DNA of 64,000 nucleotides from assembly GCA_022560025.1 (NCBI GenBank), contig JAFISE010000081.1, positions 80,290-144,289 of the forward strand. Reading direction: 5' to 3'. Shown here one piece after another: positions 31,445 to 42,821 of the stretch (position 1 is its first letter; every line of letters starts with the position of its first letter). Position numbers and translations under genes: made by a program. The notes beneath the pieces were generated by a model. It had not been told where the DNA came from, made no database searches, and saw nothing but the letters and a program-made list of their open reading frames with translations. The stretch is from Stagonosporopsis chrysanthemi (Eukaryota > Ascomycota > Dothideomycetes > Pleosporales > Didymellaceae).

Positions 31445-33432
31445 ATGGCGGCCATCAACCACAACACCAAGGCTAGCCTTGAAATCACCAAAGGCGCAAC
31501 AGCCCTCGAACCTATTCCATTAGACGTCAGCGAGGCAAATTCGGTCCATGACGAAAATGAGAGACTGCTAGGTCCCTTCCCCACAGAGGAGGAGTGGGCG
31601 ACACTACCTCGTGTCGCTGGTAGTATTCCATGGACTGCATGGACTGTTGCCAGCGTCGAGTTCGTTGAGCGCTTCTCTTACTACGGAACATCTGCCGTGT
31701 TCGTCAACTTCATTCAGAAGAAGCTGCCCCCGGGCAGCAAGACTGGTGCCGGTTTCCTCAAGAAGCCCGGCTCCGGTGCGCTGAACATGGGACAGCGGGC
31801 CTCGACCGGAATGACAACATGTTTGTGCTGTGCAAAAATGTCCCCGAATGCAAGCTGACACGCGCCCAGTCAACCAATTCTGGTCGTACTTCACACCATT
31901 GTTTGGTGCCTGGATTGCTGACGAGTACTGGGGTCGTTACAAGACCATTCAGGTAAGCATCATATCGCTGATCATAGCGATGATGTACTAACGTGCACAC
32001 AGTGGGCTAACTTGTTCTCCATCATTGGCCACATCATCTTGATCTTCTCAGCTATTCCAGCGGTGATCGTCAAACCCAAGGCCGCCATGGGCGTTTTCTC
32101 CGTTGGTCTCGTCATCATGGGAATTGGTACTGGTGGATTCAAGTCTAACATCTCGCCTCTCATCGCCGAACAGTACAAGCATCAGAAGGCGTATGTTCGC
32201 ACCAGGAAGAACGGAAAGAAGGAGATCGTTGATCCCGCTACTACCACAGCGCGTATCTACATCTACTTCTACCTGCTCATCAACGCTGGTTCACTCACTG
32301 GTTCCCTCGCTATGGTCTACTCGGAGCACTTCGTTGGCTTCTGGCTGAGCTTCACCCTTCCGACCATCTGCTACCTCCTCTGCCCGATTATTTTGTTTTG
32401 GTTCAAGAAGACCTACAAGCTGACACCCCCAACTGGCTCCGTCATGGGCAAGGCGTGGAAGCTTATCCGCTACGCAACCAAGAGGAGTGACCGTAAGAAC
32501 ATCCTCAAGGACCCCCTTTTCTGGGACCGCATCAAGCCTAGCCAGATGCGTGCTCGCGGCGAGACCCTTCCTACTTTCATGACCTTCGACGACGCGTGGG
32601 TCGATGAGGTGCGCCGTGGTGTTCTTGCCTGCAAGGTCTTCCTGTGGTACCCCCTATATTGGCTCGGTATGTCTCCAACCTGATCGAGACAATTCAAAAC
32701 GACTAACAGTGTCCAGCGTACAACCAAATGATGAACAACCTCGTTTCTCAAGCCAGTACGATGAACCTGGGTAGCACTCCCAACGATATCGTTGCTAAGC
32801 TGAACCCGATCTTCATCGTCATCGTCATTCCCATAATGGACTTTATCGTTTACCCGGCTCTTCGCAAGGCTGGTGTTGTCCTTTCACCCATCAAGAAGAT
32901 CACCGCTGGATTTGCTCTCAGCTCCATGGCCATGGTCTCGGCTTGTGTCACCCAGTACTACATCTACAAGATGTCACCTTGCGGCAACCGTATCAACGAG
33001 CTGTCATCTGCTACCGTGGACTGCAGCGCTGATATCTCGGTTTGGGTTCAGGTGTTCCCTTACGGACTCGTTGGCATGTCTGAGGTGCTTGCCTCTATCA
33101 CCAAGCTGGAATACGCATACACCAAAGCCCCTGCGAACATGAAGTCTACCATCCAGGCCATCGCTCTGTCTACCTCTGCTGTCTCCGCGGCTCTTGGTCA
33201 AGCCCTCGTTGCTCTATCTGAGGACCCTCTCCTTGTATGGAACTACGGGTCTGTTGCTGTTGTCGCTGCCATTGGCGGTGTTGGTTTCTACCTCACATTC
33301 CGCAAGGCTGACGCAGAGGAGGATGCCCTGAACAACCTGAAGGAGAGTGAGTACATTGGTGGCCGTGAACAAGGCGATGCTGAGAGCGTGTCTATTCACA
33401 GCGTCAGGGACGAGAAGAACGAGAAGCTCTAA
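31445..33432 (+). CDS. PTR2-type di/tripeptide-proton symporter
   Basis: Plasma-membrane importer of small peptides (POT/PTR family). Four exons: 31445-31820, 31870-31952, 32003-32666 and 32717-33432; 612 aa; three GT-AG introns of 49-50 nt. Family signatures: VEFVERFSYYGTSAVFVNF in the first helix, GIGTGGFKSNISPLIAEQY, and FYLLINAGSLTGS. About 12 hydrophobic segments, a charged cytoplasmic loop with RTRKNGKKEI, and a hydrophilic C-tail ending HSVRDEKNEKL. Hydrophilic N-terminus of about 60 residues as usual in fungi. It may act on peptides released by secreted dipeptidyl-peptidases such as the one at 55-57 kb; that link is inference. Confidence 0.95.
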
Positions 33433-33946
33433 GCTTCGTTGGCCTTTCCAACTACGGTGGCGAGAATGCATGTTTGACGTGAGATTATACCCAACAATGA
33501 TTTGTAATTGAATGAATGCTTCAGAGTAACATGCTTGTTTTTTCTGTTTATGGTTCTCTAATGTGAACAGAGATGTTGAGTACGTAAATACGTCCTGCCC
33601 AGCTGCAGATCAATGAGAGCAGAGCAAAGACAATCATCCCAGCCGTAAGATGCCCATGTTCTGATGCAGCTCCAACCCTCGGCTGCATTCTGGAAAGTTT
33701 CCTAGCATTCTCAGTTCGTTCGATGATAATCGCGTAAGCTGCAGACGCACAGCGACAAGGCTGAGACCATGCGTCCAGTTCTGTACCAGCCATTGGTAGG
33801 CCTCGTACACGCCCGAAAATCCTGTTGCGGTGACTGTGATACCTACTACGGCAGCATCGCACATCACTGCAGCTATTTTCTAGGCTTGTCAGCATGACTG
33901 AACCAAAGTTACGGTACAGCATTTCCGCCTGTAGAAGTATAAGAAG
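33433..33946. other. intergenic, no confirmed gene
   Basis: A minus-strand open frame here has two hydrophobic stretches (GMIVFALLSLICSWAGRIYVL) but no start or family resemblance. Treated as unsupported. Confidence 0.4.
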
Positions 33947-35776
33947 ATGATTTTTCCATGCACAACAGCCACGATACGCAATGCTACAGGGCGTCAATAT
34001 ACTTCAATAACTTCTAAACAAGTTCTCCTTGTCGCTCTCTTAGCTCCCAATTTTCTTATCCTTGCTCAAAGCTCCACTGCCACACCTACACTCAATTCGA
34101 CATACGACTACATTGTCGTAGGAGGAGGTCAGGTCTGGTCGTCTCCGAGAGGCTTGCAGAGACAGGCAAATCAGTCCTTGTTCTGGAAAGAGGTGGACCT
34201 TCACTGTTTTCATCAGGTGGAGATGCTCTAACGTCCTGGAACCAAAGCCTTACAGTCTACGATGTACCTGCTCTGTTCTTTCAACTACCAAGATGGCCAG
34301 AGATATATTCCGTTTGCCCAGATATTCCTGCAGGTGCTGCGGCTGGTTGCATTCTCGGTGGAGGGACAGTGATCAATGGGTTACAATCGTTCGGCCGCCA
34401 AGCTTCGACTTCGACAGATGGCCCGCTGGCTGGCAATGGGATGATGTCAAAAACTCGGCTGCACATCTATATGAACGAAACCCAGGGTCTACAACGCCCT
34501 CTGTAGATGGGAAACATTACGACAATGATGTCTGGGACATCTTATCGGAGTTCTTCTCCCTTGGTGGTTACAGACAAGTTGATACCAACGAAGAACCTGA
34601 CGAGAAGTACAAGGTGTACTCATATCCTGCAGTCAACACTGAAAGAGGCTACCGTGCAGGTCCTGTGCGCACTTACCTGCCACTCGCGGTAGATCGTCCG
34701 AACTTCCAGCTGCAGTTGCACACAAAGGTCGTTCGCGCAGTACGAGACAGATCGAAAATTATCGGGGTAGAAGTTGAGGATATCGCGGGTAACCGTTCGG
34801 TAATCAATGTCAGTCCGTACGGCAAAGTGATCCTAGCCGCTGGAGCTATGTCGAGTCCTCGCATCCTGTTCAACTCAGGCATTGGCCCGGCAGACCAGAT
34901 CAGTATAGTGAAGAACAGTATTTCCGGCGTTCTCCTTCCTGCCAGAGAGGATTGGATTCAACTGCCAATCGGCTTTGTCCGAGACCATACTATTGTTGTC
35001 ATTTCATTCAAGGTTCCAGGGGGCACGAATGTACTGAACCAGACTGAGTTCATCAACCCGAGTCAAGAGATCATCGGCCTATACGCCCAGGGTTCAGGGC
35101 CTCTTACGCAGTCATTCAACCGGTTGATGGCCTACTCCACGGTCAGGAACAAAGACGGTCATAAGACCCTCATTCAGACCTCTGGGACAGGCGTGCAAAA
35201 TGATACGATCCAGTTCCTAGTTGCCACCACTTACAATTCCACTTCCACTGGAAAACTTGGTATCACACCCGATGGGAGAACAGAGTGGACGAAAAATCCA
35301 TACCTGGAGTCCGCTTCAGACAAGGAGGCCATGGAAAAAGCGATTGACGAACTTTTGACCATCAGCCGCCTGCCTGGAAGTCCCATCACATACGACGGTC
35401 CCGCGAACTCCACCGGCGCGTCGGTCCTCGAGGTCGCGGTCAGTAGACAGGATCCAAATAACATTATGATTCCGGGATGGCATATGGTGGGTACCACGAT
35501 CATGGGCACCGATGATGGAACGAAGAACGGGAGCAGCGTGGTGGACACGGATTGCAAGGTGTATGGCACAGGTACGATACAGCCCAGTACAGATGATTTC
35601 TTAAGTCTTACTTACGTTTCGCAGATAATCTCTGTGTTGTTGATGCAGGCATGCATGCCGACTTACCAACGGGTAACACGCAGGCCATTGTCATGGTAGC
35701 GGCCGAGCACGCTGCGCAAAAGATCATTGCACTGGATGGTGCAACGAACGGCACTGCAAGACGCAGGTTGCTGTAA
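33947..35776 (+). pseudogene. GMC oxidoreductase (cellobiose-dehydrogenase-flavodomain-like), frameshifted
   Basis: Homologous sequence runs across about 1.8 kb in different frames. The N-terminal hydrophobic leader (VLLVALLAPNFLILAQ) leads to YDYIVVGGG. A one-base loss near 34130 then shifts the frame within the FAD-binding motif; the next segment (VVSERLAETGKSVLVLERGG...LGGGTVING) continues until a second one-base shift near 34388. From there the frame is open to a proper intron (35577-35625: donor GTACGA, acceptor CGCAG) and a last exon reading DNLCVVDAG, PTGNTQAIVMVAAEHAAQK and a stop at 35776. Active-site-like GWHMVGT and PTGNTQA are intact. Two shifts in a motif-rich region indicate an inactive gene unless they are sequence errors. 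The original start is also unclear. Confidence 0.75.
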
Positions 35777-36581
35777 ATTCGAGTGTGCTCTCATGGTTGG
35801 AAGGCTGAAGGAAACGTCTGTACTTGAAGTCAATCCACTGTACCGATTCCTTCAGTGAGTGGTGAAAGATCTTTCACAGAAACGAAAGCTTGCATCCACC
35901 GTCAACAAATATCGCATTCCATCAGTGGTGATATACTGGTGATGCTAGTAGTAATGTCGCAAAATGTCTGAGGTATCTCTGATGACCGGATCGAGAACCG
36001 TAGCATGTCCTGTGCGTTCAAAAAAAATAGAGACATCAGAGAGTTTGAGCAGAGCTTGAGAGAAACAAGCATAATGTTAGATCTCGGCCGAATGCGAAGT
36101 GGATCTCTGTTGGTCGAGCTAGGTAATGGCGATACTGTCCAGAACTCGATGGTCCGCGGTGGTGCTCGTGCCTGTACGGCCGGGCGCGTCGCGATCTTCT
36201 CCGCTTATCAGCCACAGTGTCGATTGTTGACACCTAGTTGTTTATGGTACCCAGGAACTGCTCAAACGCAAGCTTACGTATGCTTTGCCGATGCGTTTTG
36301 TGTTGCCAGTCGAGGAACTCGGTCGCATCTCCAATGTGTGAGAAGATCGGAAGAGTTCGGTGGTGGGGGCAGGCAACGACGTCATCCCACCAAGAACATC
36401 ACAATCCAGTATGAACACTACCATCGTGGAAGAAAGCAGCCAGTAGAAAAAGGCTTTACCTTGCCATAGTCCATTATGCGCTGGCATGTACCCACGTTTG
36501 ATAGCTAACAGACTGGTATTCTCAAGAGCTCGCTCATCAGCACGAATAGCCAAAACCCCAAGTCATTCTCTTCTCGCAAAC
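35777..36581. other. intergenic, no gene recognised
   Basis: A short ATG-started frame at 36005 has no recognisable content. Includes the malic enzyme promoter. Confidence 0.45.
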
Positions 36582-38600
36582 ATGGCATCGCAGGCAAGAA
36601 GCACAAAGACAAACGAAAAGTTTGGACACTTGCCTCTCTCGACCTCAGGACCCCAAAAGACTACCCTGACTGCAAGTATCGAGCATTGCGAAGAAAGATT
36701 CATCGCTAAATCTTATGTCAGGGCAATGCGCTCCTCCGAACCCCGTACTTTAACAAAGGTACCGCGTTTACAGCCGAAGAGCGTGCGACATTCAAGCTAC
36801 ATGGACTCATGCCAGACAACGTTCAGACTCTTGACGAGCAAGTACGGCGCGCATACGAACAGTACAAGTCGCGACCTAGCGACATCGCGAAGAACACGTT
36901 CATGACAAGCTTGAAGGAGCAGAATGAGGTCCTATATTACAAATTGATTCTGGATCATCTCAAGGAGATGTTCTCGATCATATACACGCCAACCGAAGGC
37001 GAAGCCATTGCGAATTACTCGCGACTCTTCAGGAAGCCTGAGGGCTGCTTCCTCAACATTGGAGATGTAGACCGAATCGAAGATGACATTAGGCAGTGGG
37101 GCAATCCTGAAGACATTGACATAATAGTGGTCAGTGATGGCCAGCAGATCTTGGGCATCGGCGACCAAGGCGTCGGCGCCATCCTTATAAGTGTTGCTAA
37201 GCTGGTCATATACACACTATGTGCTGGCATTCATCCTTCGCGCACTCTGCCCGTGGTACTTGACTGTGGCACAGACGTGAGGCCTAAGTTATCAGCGCTC
37301 TGAACCTGAGACTGACACAACGCCAGAACAAAGAGCTGCTCGACGACGATCTTTACCTTGGTCTGCGAAAGCCTCGTGCTACCGGAGAAGAGTACGACAA
37401 CTTCGTCAACACTTTCGTCAAAGCTGCAAGAAAGCACTATCCCAACGCTTATATTCATTTCGAAGACTTCGGTCTGAAAAATGCGAGAAGGATCCTTAAC
37501 AAGTACACACCTGAGATTGCTTGCTTCAATGATGATATACAAGGCACCGGCTGTGTTACGCTAGCCGCAGTTATGGCGGCCTTCAAGGTCAGCAGCACCA
37601 AATGGGACGAGGCGCGATTCGTTATGTTTGGTGCGGGCACTGCAGGGACGGGTATTGCCGACCAAATCAAAGGCGCGATATCGCAGCGGACTGGCAAGTC
37701 AATAGAAGAAGCAGGAAAGCAAATCTGGTCAGTGCTCAAATCAACTCCGTTGAGAAACTCCTGAAAGCTTACAACTCGATAGGTGTGTAGACAGACCAGG
37801 TCTTCTCTTAGAAGGGAAGAAGGACCAGCTTACACCCGCCCAAGTCGGATATGCTCGGAAAGACAGTGAATGGGAAGGCAGAGACCACAACGATCTACTC
37901 TCTGTCGTCAAGGAGGTCAAGCCACACGTCCTGATCGGCACATCGACCAAGCCTGGAGCCTTCACGGAAGAAGTCGTAAAGGAAATGGCAAAGCATGTCG
38001 AGCGTCCAGCTATCTTCCCACTTTCAAACCCTACCAGGTTGCACGAGGCTAAACCCCAAGACCTGTACGACTGGACCAATGGCAGGGTGTTGGTCGCCAC
38101 TGGCTCGCCCTTTGATCCCGTCAAGCACGATGGCAAAGAATTCGAAATCTGTAAGTCAAGTCTTGTATCTGTCAAGCCTTGTGTGCTAAGAGTCTCCAGC
38201 TGAATGTAACAATTCTGTGACCTTCCCTGGTATCGGGCTCGGTGCGATTCTCAGCCGAACCCGCCTCATGACCCCAGCACTCCTCGTGGCCGCTGTCGAG
38301 GCGCTAGCCGCCGCTGCACCAGTTGTCACTGGCTCCGGCTCGGGCCTTCTTCCCGATGTGGAAGACGTTCGAGAAATCAGCGTGCAGATTGCAAGAAGCG
38401 TGATCAAGAAAGCCGTCGAGGACGGCCTGGCCCAGGAGAAAAATATTCCTACAAACGACGATGACTTGGAAGAGTGGATCCGTGAGCAGATGTGGAAGGC
38501 AGAGTACAGGAAACTGGAGCTGATTGGTGAGAATGGGGCAGACTCACACGCCAAAGGAGAGATGGGGACGGGCAGTCAGCAGAGGGAGGCAAGATTTTGA
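36582..38600 (+). CDS. NAD-type malic enzyme
   Basis: Oxidatively decarboxylates malate to pyruvate and CO2, probably in mitochondria. Five exons: 36582-36671, 36722-37276, 37327-37727, 37783-38150 and 38200-38600; 604 aa. Family motifs: LLRTPYFNKGTAF, KEMFSIIYTPTEGEAI, VVSDGQQILGIGDQGVGA, CFNDDIQGTGCVTLA, the dinucleotide-binding FGAGTAGTGIA, IFPLSNPTRLHEAKP and NSVTFPGIGLGA. Intron 1 appears to be a GC-AG intron: the only donor that keeps the frame is GCAAGT, 50 nt before the TCAG acceptor; the other introns are GT-AG. The N-terminus (MASQARSTKTNEKFGHLPLS) is not a strong mitochondrial presequence. Tail-to-tail with the glycosyltransferase gene. Confidence 0.93.
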
Positions 38601-39026
38601 GCTTATCTGCGTGTCGCAGATCGAAAATTACTATTATCCTGTTGCCAAACCACCGGGTTGCAGAGAACCCTTTTATGCAACGCAAATACGCCCAAACCAA
38701 GCTGCACTTCTATTATACAGCTTCGACAAAACCCCAAGCAAACAGACAGATGAATTCTTATCCTGTTCTCGTATTTTGTCCACTCCAGAATCAGCCAAGC
38801 CGTCTGGCCATTGCTTCGCCAGGACGCCTGAAACTGATCGCCAGGGAGATTCCGCCTCTGGTAGTACAGCCGATAAGGCGTACCACTACATTGCAAGCGG
38901 GCGCAATGCGAATCGCAGCGCCATCGTGCAACCGAATAACCTCATCTTGGAGCGGATGGGGACGCACCGCGGTATTAGGAGTAATACAGTGTAGAAACAA
39001 AGCCCCAAAGGGCAAATAATCTATGT
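38601..39026. other. convergent 3' spacer
   Basis: Between the stops of the malic enzyme (plus) and the glycosyltransferase (minus). It must contain both 3' UTRs; no gene seen. Confidence 0.5.
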
Positions 39027-40202
39027 TCATTCATCGTGGCCTGAGAACATGTCGTACGCCGTGTACCAGCCTTTCATCTCCCATCTTCTGCTTCTCAGCC
39101 AGTGTTTCGTCTTGTCGTTACCGTAGAGATACGGTTGTGTCCACCATTTTTCGTGGGCGCTGACGAGGCCCTTCTCGATATCAACGTCGTTCGGACACCG
39201 GATGTTCCAGTGGTAGCTGACTTCGGTCCATGGCATGGGACCTTTCCAACTGTGTATTTTATTCAGGAGATTCTGCTCGGGATATTTCGGATCGAACGAG
39301 TCGGGGATCTCGAGGTACGACTTGTAGTGGTTAAAGGCGTCGATCGAGGGCGCGAGGAGAAAGAAACCAGCGTTCATGTAGCCAGGTTTCTTGAGGCCAG
39401 TGCCATCCGCAGGAGGAAACTGGTGCGTCGAGTCCCAGACCTCTGAAAGACTGGCTAAGAGATAATTTTCGGGTAAGGGAGCTTCGCCCTCGAGTGGCTT
39501 GTAGTCGCTCATCTTCTTCGTTTTTTTGATCTGGGCACCGGGATCTTTGAAGACTCCGTCAAGCGGTCTCGCAAGAACAGTGTCGCCGTCGAGCACGAGA
39601 ATACGACTGTACTGTGTCATCTCCCAGACACGTAGCTTGGTCATAACATCCGCCCATCGATCCTCAGCAGCGTGCACCCACTTCGACTCAGAGCGTAGAA
39701 ATTCCACGGGGTAGACGATGGCGCCATCTCGGATCAGACGCTTGCGGCGAGATTCGGAAACGGTGGGTGTCACCATAACGACTATGTCGATGCCCTCCGC
39801 GCGCGTTGGCAAATGGTGCTTGAGTTGCCATACGAGGATTCGGACAGCTTGGAAGTAGTGATCATTCTCAAGGTCCTCGTCCTGATCAAGGGTGCCGGAG
39901 AGAAACGTCACGTACGCGAGCTTCTCACTGCCATCGGGATGCAGGCCGGTGCCGTTGGTATCGCCGTGTTCGGGGCTGATAACGTGAGCGAGGCCGTCGG
40001 GCGTGTGCTCAAGCCCGTTGTTGTCGTCGCCCGCATTGTTGTGGTCTATGATTCCGGACGGCGGTCTGCTGATCTGTTGCTTTTCAGGTGCGGTGTAGAC
40101 GGGAGTCCGGGAAAAGTGCAGCGTAGTAACCAATAGCAGAAAAATTGCAAAGAACGCGGCCGTGATGGCAACAACACGGTATTTCGAGTTGAGAGCAGCC
40201 AT
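39027..40202 (-). CDS. GT8-family glycosyltransferase, type II membrane protein
   Basis: Glycogenin-like nucleotide-sugar transferase predicted to work in the Golgi lumen. Single exon, 391 aa from the ATG at 40202 (the frame is open six bases further to a GTG, which is not used). A membrane anchor at about residues 9-28 (VVAITAAFFAIFLLLVTTL) follows a short cytosolic N-terminus. The catalytic domain has AYVTFLSG, the metal-binding DGD in ILVLDGDTVLARPLD, GYMNAGFFLLAPS and a late EVSYHWNIRC. The pattern resembles fungal GT8 proteins related to N-acetylglucosaminyl- or glucuronosyl-type transferases. Donor and acceptor are unknown. Confidence 0.85.
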   Translation of the reverse strand: MAALNSKYRVVAITAAFFAIFLLLVTTLHFSRTPVYTAPEKQQISRPPSGIIDHNNAGDDNNGLEHTPDGLAHVISPEHGDTNGTGLHPDGSEKLAYVTFLSGTLDQDEDLENDHYFQAVRILVWQLKHHLPTRAEGIDIVVMVTPTVSESRRKRLIRDGAIVYPVEFLRSESKWVHAAEDRWADVMTKLRVWEMTQYSRILVLDGDTVLARPLDGVFKDPGAQIKKTKKMSDYKPLEGEAPLPENYLLASLSEVWDSTHQFPPADGTGLKKPGYMNAGFFLLAPSIDAFNHYKSYLEIPDSFDPKYPEQNLLNKIHSWKGPMPWTEVSYHWNIRCPNDVDIEKGLVSAHEKWWTQPYLYGNDKTKHWLRSRRWEMKGWYTAYDMFSGHDE

Positions 40203-41138
40203 GATCACGGTGTGCCAGGGAGGGCAAGGGGGAAAGGGAGAAGACCCAAACGTGAGATAAGTAAGTAGACATGCATCATTATAAGCAAAGGCAGCCTGGT
40301 AAGCCTCGGCAGGGTCCTACACGTCGCATGGGAGATCGCGCACCGTTTTCGAGATTAAGATAGATTCTGCTGCCCGAGAAAGGCATAGTCTAGAGTTTTA
40401 GAAAGGCATCGAAAGGCCCGAGTACGAGGAACACAGTGGCGGCGTTGGCGCGAGGGGCAGTGCTCAACGAAGAACGGTATTGTTGCACGCCTAACCGTCG
40501 CACGTAGCTCTGCCATTGGTCCGAGCCCCTATCATGGGCAAGTCAAATCAAAGGCTGCAGCAGGTCTGGTTCATTTCGGAAGTTGCAAGCAGGGCTGTTG
40601 GCATCTTGGCCCACATAAGCGAAGTCAGCTTGTGTCCGCTAAGTGTAAATTCCGCCTTGGCGCAAAAACATGATTGGTGTGGGTTATCCACGGTGAGGAA
40701 TTTGACGTTCTGATGGGCCGACAGCTGCCTGGACAGGGAACATGGATCCTCAGACTCCCCCTGAGACTACACAGTGCAGTGTGTTTCTTCTTCAGCCAGG
40801 AGTACAGAATTGACACCGGCGGACAACTGTAGTACGAACCGGGTATTTTGCGACAGTTTTGGGTTCTAGGGCTTCAGTTGCACCTCCCGCGAAGGTTGAA
40901 TGCAAGGGCCCGCTTGCGGATAGCTCGGTGGCGACTGCAAAAGAGGGCACTAGTGACAAATGCCTGCCAAAAAGATAACGGCAAAGGCGCAAAACAGTGG
41001 TATGAGTTGGGGGAACAGGTTCATGCAAACATAGGGTGCATTGATTGTCCTGCGAGAAGTATGTTGAGCAGGCCACATCTGACGCGAGATTTGGGCAACG
41101 TTCTCAGGGTCTGTACATGACATCTACTTTCGGGACAA
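40203..41138. other. no gene recognised
   Basis: Glycosyltransferase promoter on the left and the 3' side of the next gene on the right. Open frames are short and unconvincing. Confidence 0.5.
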
Positions 41139-42821
41139 CTAGTATCGACGTTCGAAGTCGTGTGGCCGGTAATCGTTTCCACGATACTCTTGCTGAGAGT
41201 AGTCCTGTGAGCCATAGCCCTGTTGATGTTGATCTGACTGCGGATAGCTTTGGTTGGGCGGTGCGTATTGCTGTTGCTGGTAGCCCTGCGGCGGTGGATA
41301 TTGTTGCTGCTGCTGGTCCTGGTACGATCGATCCGGCTCACCATGGTATGGCTGGGTACTCTGATATTGCGGCGGATTGTTGTATGCCTGTTCATCGTGG
41401 CCTTGCTGGTCATAGGTGTGGCGCTCAGGGTCCGGATGGAAATTGCCCTGCGGGGGTGGAGCCTGGTATCCTCCACCATTGTGGAGGTTCGAGGTTGGTG
41501 CTCCTACTGAGACGTTCTCGTTGCCGATATCATCTGGAACATCGATACTGACGTTAGGTAGATATTTCTGGACCTTTTGTTCAACCATGGCCTGGACGAA
41601 TACCCAGCTCTCTCGTTCGAACTTGCGATGGCCACCATTGACTACGCCCAGGACGCTCTCTCGAAGGGTTTCTTGTACCTTCTGCACGAGCGCGCGAACC
41701 TTGCTAAGGAGCTTGGACTTGATATCATCCCCGAATCCGCGGTCTGCCTGGCCAGATGCATCCCTATCGAGCTGAGCGTCAAAGGGATTGCCGCCAAGGA
41801 TCTTCTCGAGCGGACGCTGGAACTGATCTGGCAGCAGCTCGAACAGTTGCTTCTCAATCTCACCGAGTATCTTACGGAACTCGAGACGAACTTCCCTGTG
41901 CACTCTAGCCAACCCTGTGGAGAGCTTGTTACTAATGACTCGTGAGAAGCCACTGCCATTGCCTTGGTCTTGATCATCGCCACTTGAACCGCCAAAGCCT
42001 CTAGCTGAACCCTCGTTGCTGCTCTTATTTCTTCCAAATAACCCGCCAAGGCCTTTGACCAAATCGCCGACTTGATCTACTATCTCCGCCTTTGCACCGT
42101 CACCCAGATCACGTGTGCTTATGTTACCACGCAGCCAGCGCTTGATGTGGTCTAAGGCGATTTGAGTGAACTGCTCGGCGATTGGTGCGTGTTGTATGCG
42201 CAACTTGTCACCGACAATCTGCTTGATCTCAGGACTAATGAGTCGCGCTTTCTCCTCGGGATGCTGACTGGCATCCTTTATGGTGCTGCTGATCACACCA
42301 AGTAATCCTCCAATCTCCAGCTTCGGGCCTCCTGGACCCTGGTCGGCGTCGAAGCTGTCTTGGACAACATTGAGGGCGGAAGAGAGGAAGCCACGGGCTT
42401 TGTGGGAGAAGTCGCTATCGTCGTCTCCTAGGCCACGCGACTGAGTCTGGTGCCCGCTATCGCGACCCTCGGTAAGGTCAAAGATATCGCGCAGATCGCC
42501 ACCTGCTTCATCGGAAATCTGGCTGAAGCTTCGTGTCAACTTCGCAATCTCATCTGCGAATGGAAGAGACTGGCCGCCATAAGCATCTGGGGCGGCATCA
42601 TTCAGGTTCCAAGGGCCTCGGCTGCCATCTGATGAGACGGGTTTGTCTTTATTAAAAAGAGAGCGAAAGGCATCGATCACTTGAGTCTCAAGGCTGTCGA
42701 TGGTCTTTTGCTGAAAGAGCTCGAGCTCAGACGCAATGCGGGGCTGGATTTGAGGTGCGAGCGAGTCGACGTAATCGTCCACCTTCTTAAATAGTACCTC
42801 GGATATGCCACCAGACGACAT
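41139..42821 (-). CDS. conserved-looking fungal protein with Gln/Tyr-rich tail
   Basis: Function not recognised. Single exon, 560 aa, no signal peptide or membrane segment. Residues 1-60 form amphipathic helices (VLFKKVDDYVDSLAPQIQPRI). The middle (about 150-430) alternates helices and Gly-rich linkers, including LLGVISSTIKDA, FTQIALDHIKRWLRG and EFRKILGEIEKQLFELLPDQ. From about residue 455 the tail is rich in Gln, Tyr, Pro, Ser and Asn (QQQQYPPPQGYQQQQYAPP) and ends DFERRY; this is a low-complexity, prion-like composition. Codon use matches the neighbours, and the long uninterrupted frame supports a real gene. It might bind lipid or assemble, but I have no motif to prove it. Confidence 0.75.
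   Translation of the reverse strand: MSSGGISEVLFKKVDDYVDSLAPQIQPRIASELELFQQKTIDSLETQVIDAFRSLFNKDKPVSSDGSRGPWNLNDAAPDAYGGQSLPFADEIAKLTRSFSQISDEAGGDLRDIFDLTEGRDSGHQTQSRGLGDDDSDFSHKARGFLSSALNVVQDSFDADQGPGGPKLEIGGLLGVISSTIKDASQHPEEKARLISPEIKQIVGDKLRIQHAPIAEQFTQIALDHIKRWLRGNISTRDLGDGAKAEIVDQVGDLVKGLGGLFGRNKSSNEGSARGFGGSSGDDQDQGNGSGFSRVISNKLSTGLARVHREVRLEFRKILGEIEKQLFELLPDQFQRPLEKILGGNPFDAQLDRDASGQADRGFGDDIKSKLLSKVRALVQKVQETLRESVLGVVNGGHRKFERESWVFVQAMVEQKVQKYLPNVSIDVPDDIGNENVSVGAPTSNLHNGGGYQAPPPQGNFHPDPERHTYDQQGHDEQAYNNPPQYQSTQPYHGEPDRSYQDQQQQQYPPPQGYQQQQYAPPNQSYPQSDQHQQGYGSQDYSQQEYRGNDYRPHDFERRY

Noticed and set aside
33548..33997. Minus-strand frame with a hydrophobic segment
   Set aside because: No start in context, no family resemblance, overlaps the 5' end of the GMC gene.
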